A stretch of DNA of 11,694 nt, taken from contig NW_003116817.1 in the NCBI RefSeq assembly GCF_000003605.2, positions 1 through 11,694 on the forward strand. Reading direction: 5' to 3'. This document shows, piece after piece, positions 9,921 to 11,694 of this stretch. The notes under the pieces were generated by a model. It did not search any database and was not told the origin of the DNA. It saw nothing but the letters and a program-made list of their open reading frames with translations. The stretch comes from Saccoglossus kowalevskii (lineage: Eukaryota > Hemichordata > Enteropneusta > Harrimaniidae). Position 1 is the stretch's first letter. Each line of letters starts with the position of its first letter. The translations under genes and the position numbers were made by a program.

Positions 9921-10586
9921 TGAATTGTGTTACCCTTGACTACATCTAACTTATAGATGAATTGTGTTACCCTTGACTACATCTAACTTATAGATGAATT
10001 GTGTTACCCTTGACTACATCTAACTTATAGATGACTTGTGTTACCCTTGACTACATCTAACTTACTGATGAATTGGGTTACCCTTGAATACGTCTAACTT
10101 ACAGATGAATTGTGTTACCCTTGAATACGTCCAACTTATAGATGAATTGTGTTACCCTTGAATACATCTAACTTACAGATGAATTGTGTTATCCTTGACT
10201 ACATCTAACTTATAGATGAATTGTGTTTCCCTTGACTACATCTAACTTGCTGATGAATTGTGTTACCCTTGACTACACCTAACTTATAGATGAATTGTGT
10301 TACCCTTGACTACATCTAACTTACAGATGAATTGTGTTACCCTTGACTACATCTAACTTATAGATGAATTGTGTTACCCTTGACTACATCTAACTTATAG
10401 ATGAATTGTGTTACCCTTGAATACATCTAACTTACTGATGAATTGTGTTACCCTTGACTACATTCAACTTATAGATGAATTGTGTTACCCTTGACTACAT
10501 CTAACTTATAGATGAATTGTGTTACCCTTGACTACATCTAACTTATAGATGAATTGTGTTACCCTTGAATACGTCTAACTTACTGA
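9921..10586. repeat. 18-monomer higher-order unit, copy 2 of a direct tandem pair
   Basis: The GACTTGTG-start monomer, the GGGTTACC (10070), GTGTTTCCC (10218) and CATTC (10440) markers all recur exactly 666 bp after those of copy 1. Similarity continues to about 10639, past the formal end of the unit, as expected for a partial third repeat. Beyond that a b monomer (10625) begins a different order, which matches 5445 onward. This is the clearest recent tandem duplication in the window. Confidence 0.87.
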
Positions 10587-11068
10587 TGAATTGTGTTACC
10601 CTTGACTACATCTAACTTATAGATGAATTGTGTTACCCTTGAATACATCTAACTTGCTGATGAATTGTGTTACCCTTGACTACATCTAACTTATAGATGA
10701 ATTGTGTTACCCTTGACTACATCTAACTTATAGATGAATTGTGTTACCCTTGACTACATCTAACTTATAGATGAATTGTGTTACCCTTGAATACATCTAA
10801 CTTATAGATGAATTGTGTTACCCTTGACTACATCTAACTTATAGATGAATTGTGTTACCCTTGAATACATCTAACTTGCTGATGAATTGTGTTACCCTTG
10901 ACTACATCTAACTTATAGATGAATTGTGTTACCCTTGACTACATCTAACTTATAGATGACTTGTGTTACCCTTGACTACATCTAACTTATAGATGAATTG
11001 TGTTACCCTTGACTACATCTAACTTATAGATGAATTGTGTTACCCTTGACTACATCTAACTTATAGAT

Positions 11069-11364
11069 GAATTGTGTTACCCTTGAATACGTCTAACTTA
11101 CTGATGAATTGTGTTACCCTTGACTACATCTAACTTATAGATGAATTGTGTTACCCTTGACTACATCTAACTTACAGATGAATTGTGTTACCCTTGACTA
11201 CATCTAACTTACAGATGAATTGTGTTACCCTTGAATACATCTAACTTACTGATGAATTGTGTTACCCTTGACTACATCTAACTTATAGATGAATTGTGTT
11301 ACCCTTGAATACATCTAACTTACTGATGAATTGTGTTACCCTTGACTACATCTAACTTATAGAT
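11069..11364. repeat. Eight-monomer phrase M-A-D-D-B-A-B-A, copy 5
   Basis: The same order as at 2818, 4742, 6185 and 8590 is present. It is followed by A-A-Y-A-A-A and then the partial landmark cluster at 11587. Unlike copies 2 to 4, the CATTC marker is absent from the third monomer upstream of M, where an ordinary A type is found. This suggests that the marker was lost by exchange or that this copy predates it. Confidence 0.83.
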
Positions 11365-11586
11365 GAATTGTGTTACCCTTGACTACATCTAACTTATAGA
11401 TGAATTGTGTTACCCTTGACTACATCTAACTTATAGATGAATTGTGTTACCCTTGAATACATCTAACTTATAGATGAATTGTGTTACCCTTGACTACATC
11501 TAACTTATAGATGAATTGTGTTACCCTTGACTATATCTAACTTATAGATGAATTGTGTTACCCTTGACTACATCTAACTTATAGAT

Positions 11587-11694
11587 GAATTTGTGTTACC
11601 CATGACTACATCTAACTTACTAATGAATTGGGCTACCTTTGACTAAATTCAACTACAGATGAAATATGTTACCGTTGAATGCGTCTAACTTTAC
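11587..11694. repeat. Landmark cluster copy 6, partial, and irregular right margin
   Basis: T (11587) is 38 bp because of an extra T in GAATTTGTG. F (11625) is 36 bp because CAACTTACAG has become CAACTACAG. G (11661) has an extra T in AACTTTAC and is cut by the window end. CCCATGAC and GAATGCGTC tie this copy to copy 5, 93 monomers upstream. As at the left margin, the changes are single-base indels in short runs, in contrast to the constant 37-bp period of the interior. Confidence 0.85.

Larger units (their letters stand above)
227..11586. repeat. Length-invariant body of the array
   Basis: About 307 consecutive monomers keep exactly 37 bp, apart from one 38-bp unit at 2373. Variation is almost entirely base substitution and is concentrated at a few positions: the C/A of GACTAC versus GAATAC, the second base of the left arm (CATC or CGTC), and the three bases before the right arm (TAT, TAC, TGC followed by AG or TG). 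The segment CTAACTTA between the arms and the block TTACCCTTGA are close to constant. The most frequent monomer is type A, often in runs of two to four. Stretches such as 301-485 alternate GACTAC and GAATAC monomers, giving a local 74-bp dimer period. No ORF, RNA gene or mobile element interrupts the body. Confidence 0.95.
1..11694. repeat. 37-bp satellite tandem array filling the window
   Basis: A direct head-to-tail array of a 37-bp monomer runs from the first to the last base, about 316 copies with no spacer. Counting monomer starts between recognisable rare variants gives exact multiples of 37: 930 to 1559 is 17 units, 3854 to 7110 is 88 units, 7110 to 8183 is 29 units. A typical monomer has GAATTGTGTT, then ACCCTTGA, then CTAC or ATAC, then a palindrome of form CATCTAACTTATAGATG that ends on the first base of the next monomer. 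It is about 32% G+C. Neither strand can encode a protein: the common monomer carries stops in all three forward frames (TGA at 16, TAA at 26, TAG at 33), and the reverse strand has stops in two frames. Because 37 is not a multiple of three, every reverse frame closes within about two monomers. Such length and homogeneity is typical of eukaryotic satellite DNA. That is an inference; the family is not one I recognise. Confidence 0.98.

Noticed and set aside
1-11694. CRISPR array (37-bp repeats with a short palindrome)
   Set aside because: The repeats abut directly and no unique spacers lie between them; all sequence belongs to the monomer itself. There are also no cas genes or leader.
1-11694. 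Protein-coding tandem-repeat gene
   Set aside because: 37 bp is not a multiple of three. The common monomer has forward stops in all three frames and every reverse frame closes within about two monomers, so no meaningful ORF can run through the array on either strand.
1-11694. Telomeric or telomere-like repeat, because of the recurrent TTACCC
   Set aside because: TTACCC occurs once per 37-bp monomer and not as a short tandem hexamer. It also differs from the complement of the vertebrate-type telomere repeat, CCCTAA.
1-11694. Plasmid or phage iteron origin
   Set aside because: Iteron sets have few copies beside a replication gene. Hundreds of copies without any gene do not fit.
1-11694. Rho-independent terminators or a series of small structured RNA genes from the palindromes
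   Set aside because: The stems are only four to six A/T-rich pairs, lack a following T run, and are simply part of every monomer. No promoter or independent gene structure is visible.
1-11694. CENP-B box as evidence of a centromeric satellite
   Set aside because: I looked for the TTCG...CGGGA-type core and saw no convincing match in any monomer type. The array may still be centromeric, but the sequence does not show it.

Overview
The whole window is one uninterrupted tandem array of a short satellite/minisatellite monomer. The basic period is 37 bp, with about 316 head-to-tail monomers and no unique sequence between them. I see no protein-coding gene, RNA gene, transposon, CRISPR array or flanking single-copy DNA. 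The array is about one third G+C. It suggests a eukaryotic heterochromatic satellite (pericentromeric, subtelomeric or interstitial). Much of the variation falls at CpG/TpG/CpA positions, which fits a genome with cytosine methylation. I cannot name the species or a known satellite family from the sequence alone.

Monomer anatomy (phase chosen so that a monomer starts at GAATTGTG): a near-constant left block GTGTTACCCTTGA; a two-state site read as GACTAC or GAATAC; then an inverted repeat CATCTAACTTATAGATG whose arms CATCTA and TAGATG can pair over the loop ACTTA. The common monomer types differ mainly in the right part of the palindrome. I use these codes: A (GACTAC, TATAGAT), D (GACTAC, TACAGAT), B (GAATAC, TACTGAT), b (GAATAC, TGCTGAT), Y (GAATAC, TATAGAT), M (GAATAC, CGTC left arm, TACTGAT), E (GGGCTACC block, CGTCC left arm, GACG right arm), and rarer T, F, G, H and I.

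Layout: 1-226 is a left margin in which five of six monomers have abnormal length. From 227 to 11586 the period is strictly 37 bp, about 307 monomers, with a single 38-bp exception at 2373. From 11587 to the end the lengths become irregular again. Within the regular body, rare variant monomers recur in fixed order, which reveals higher-order organisation. A T-F-G-H-I cluster occurs six times (893, 1522, 3817, 7073, 8146, 11587), a GGGTTACC marker five times (4298, 5741, 7776, 9404, 10070), a CATTC marker six times, and an eight-monomer phrase five times (2818, 4742, 6185, 8590, 11069). Several long internal duplications are visible, including an 18-monomer (666-bp) unit present as two directly adjacent, nearly identical copies at about 9255-10586.

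The array therefore looks like satellite DNA that grows by repeated unequal exchange or amplification of blocks many monomers long, not one monomer at a time. The best leads are the conserved, partly covarying palindrome in every monomer, the block duplication history, and the indel-rich margins, which may be assembly-edge artefacts. I found nothing that supports a new gene-encoded system.
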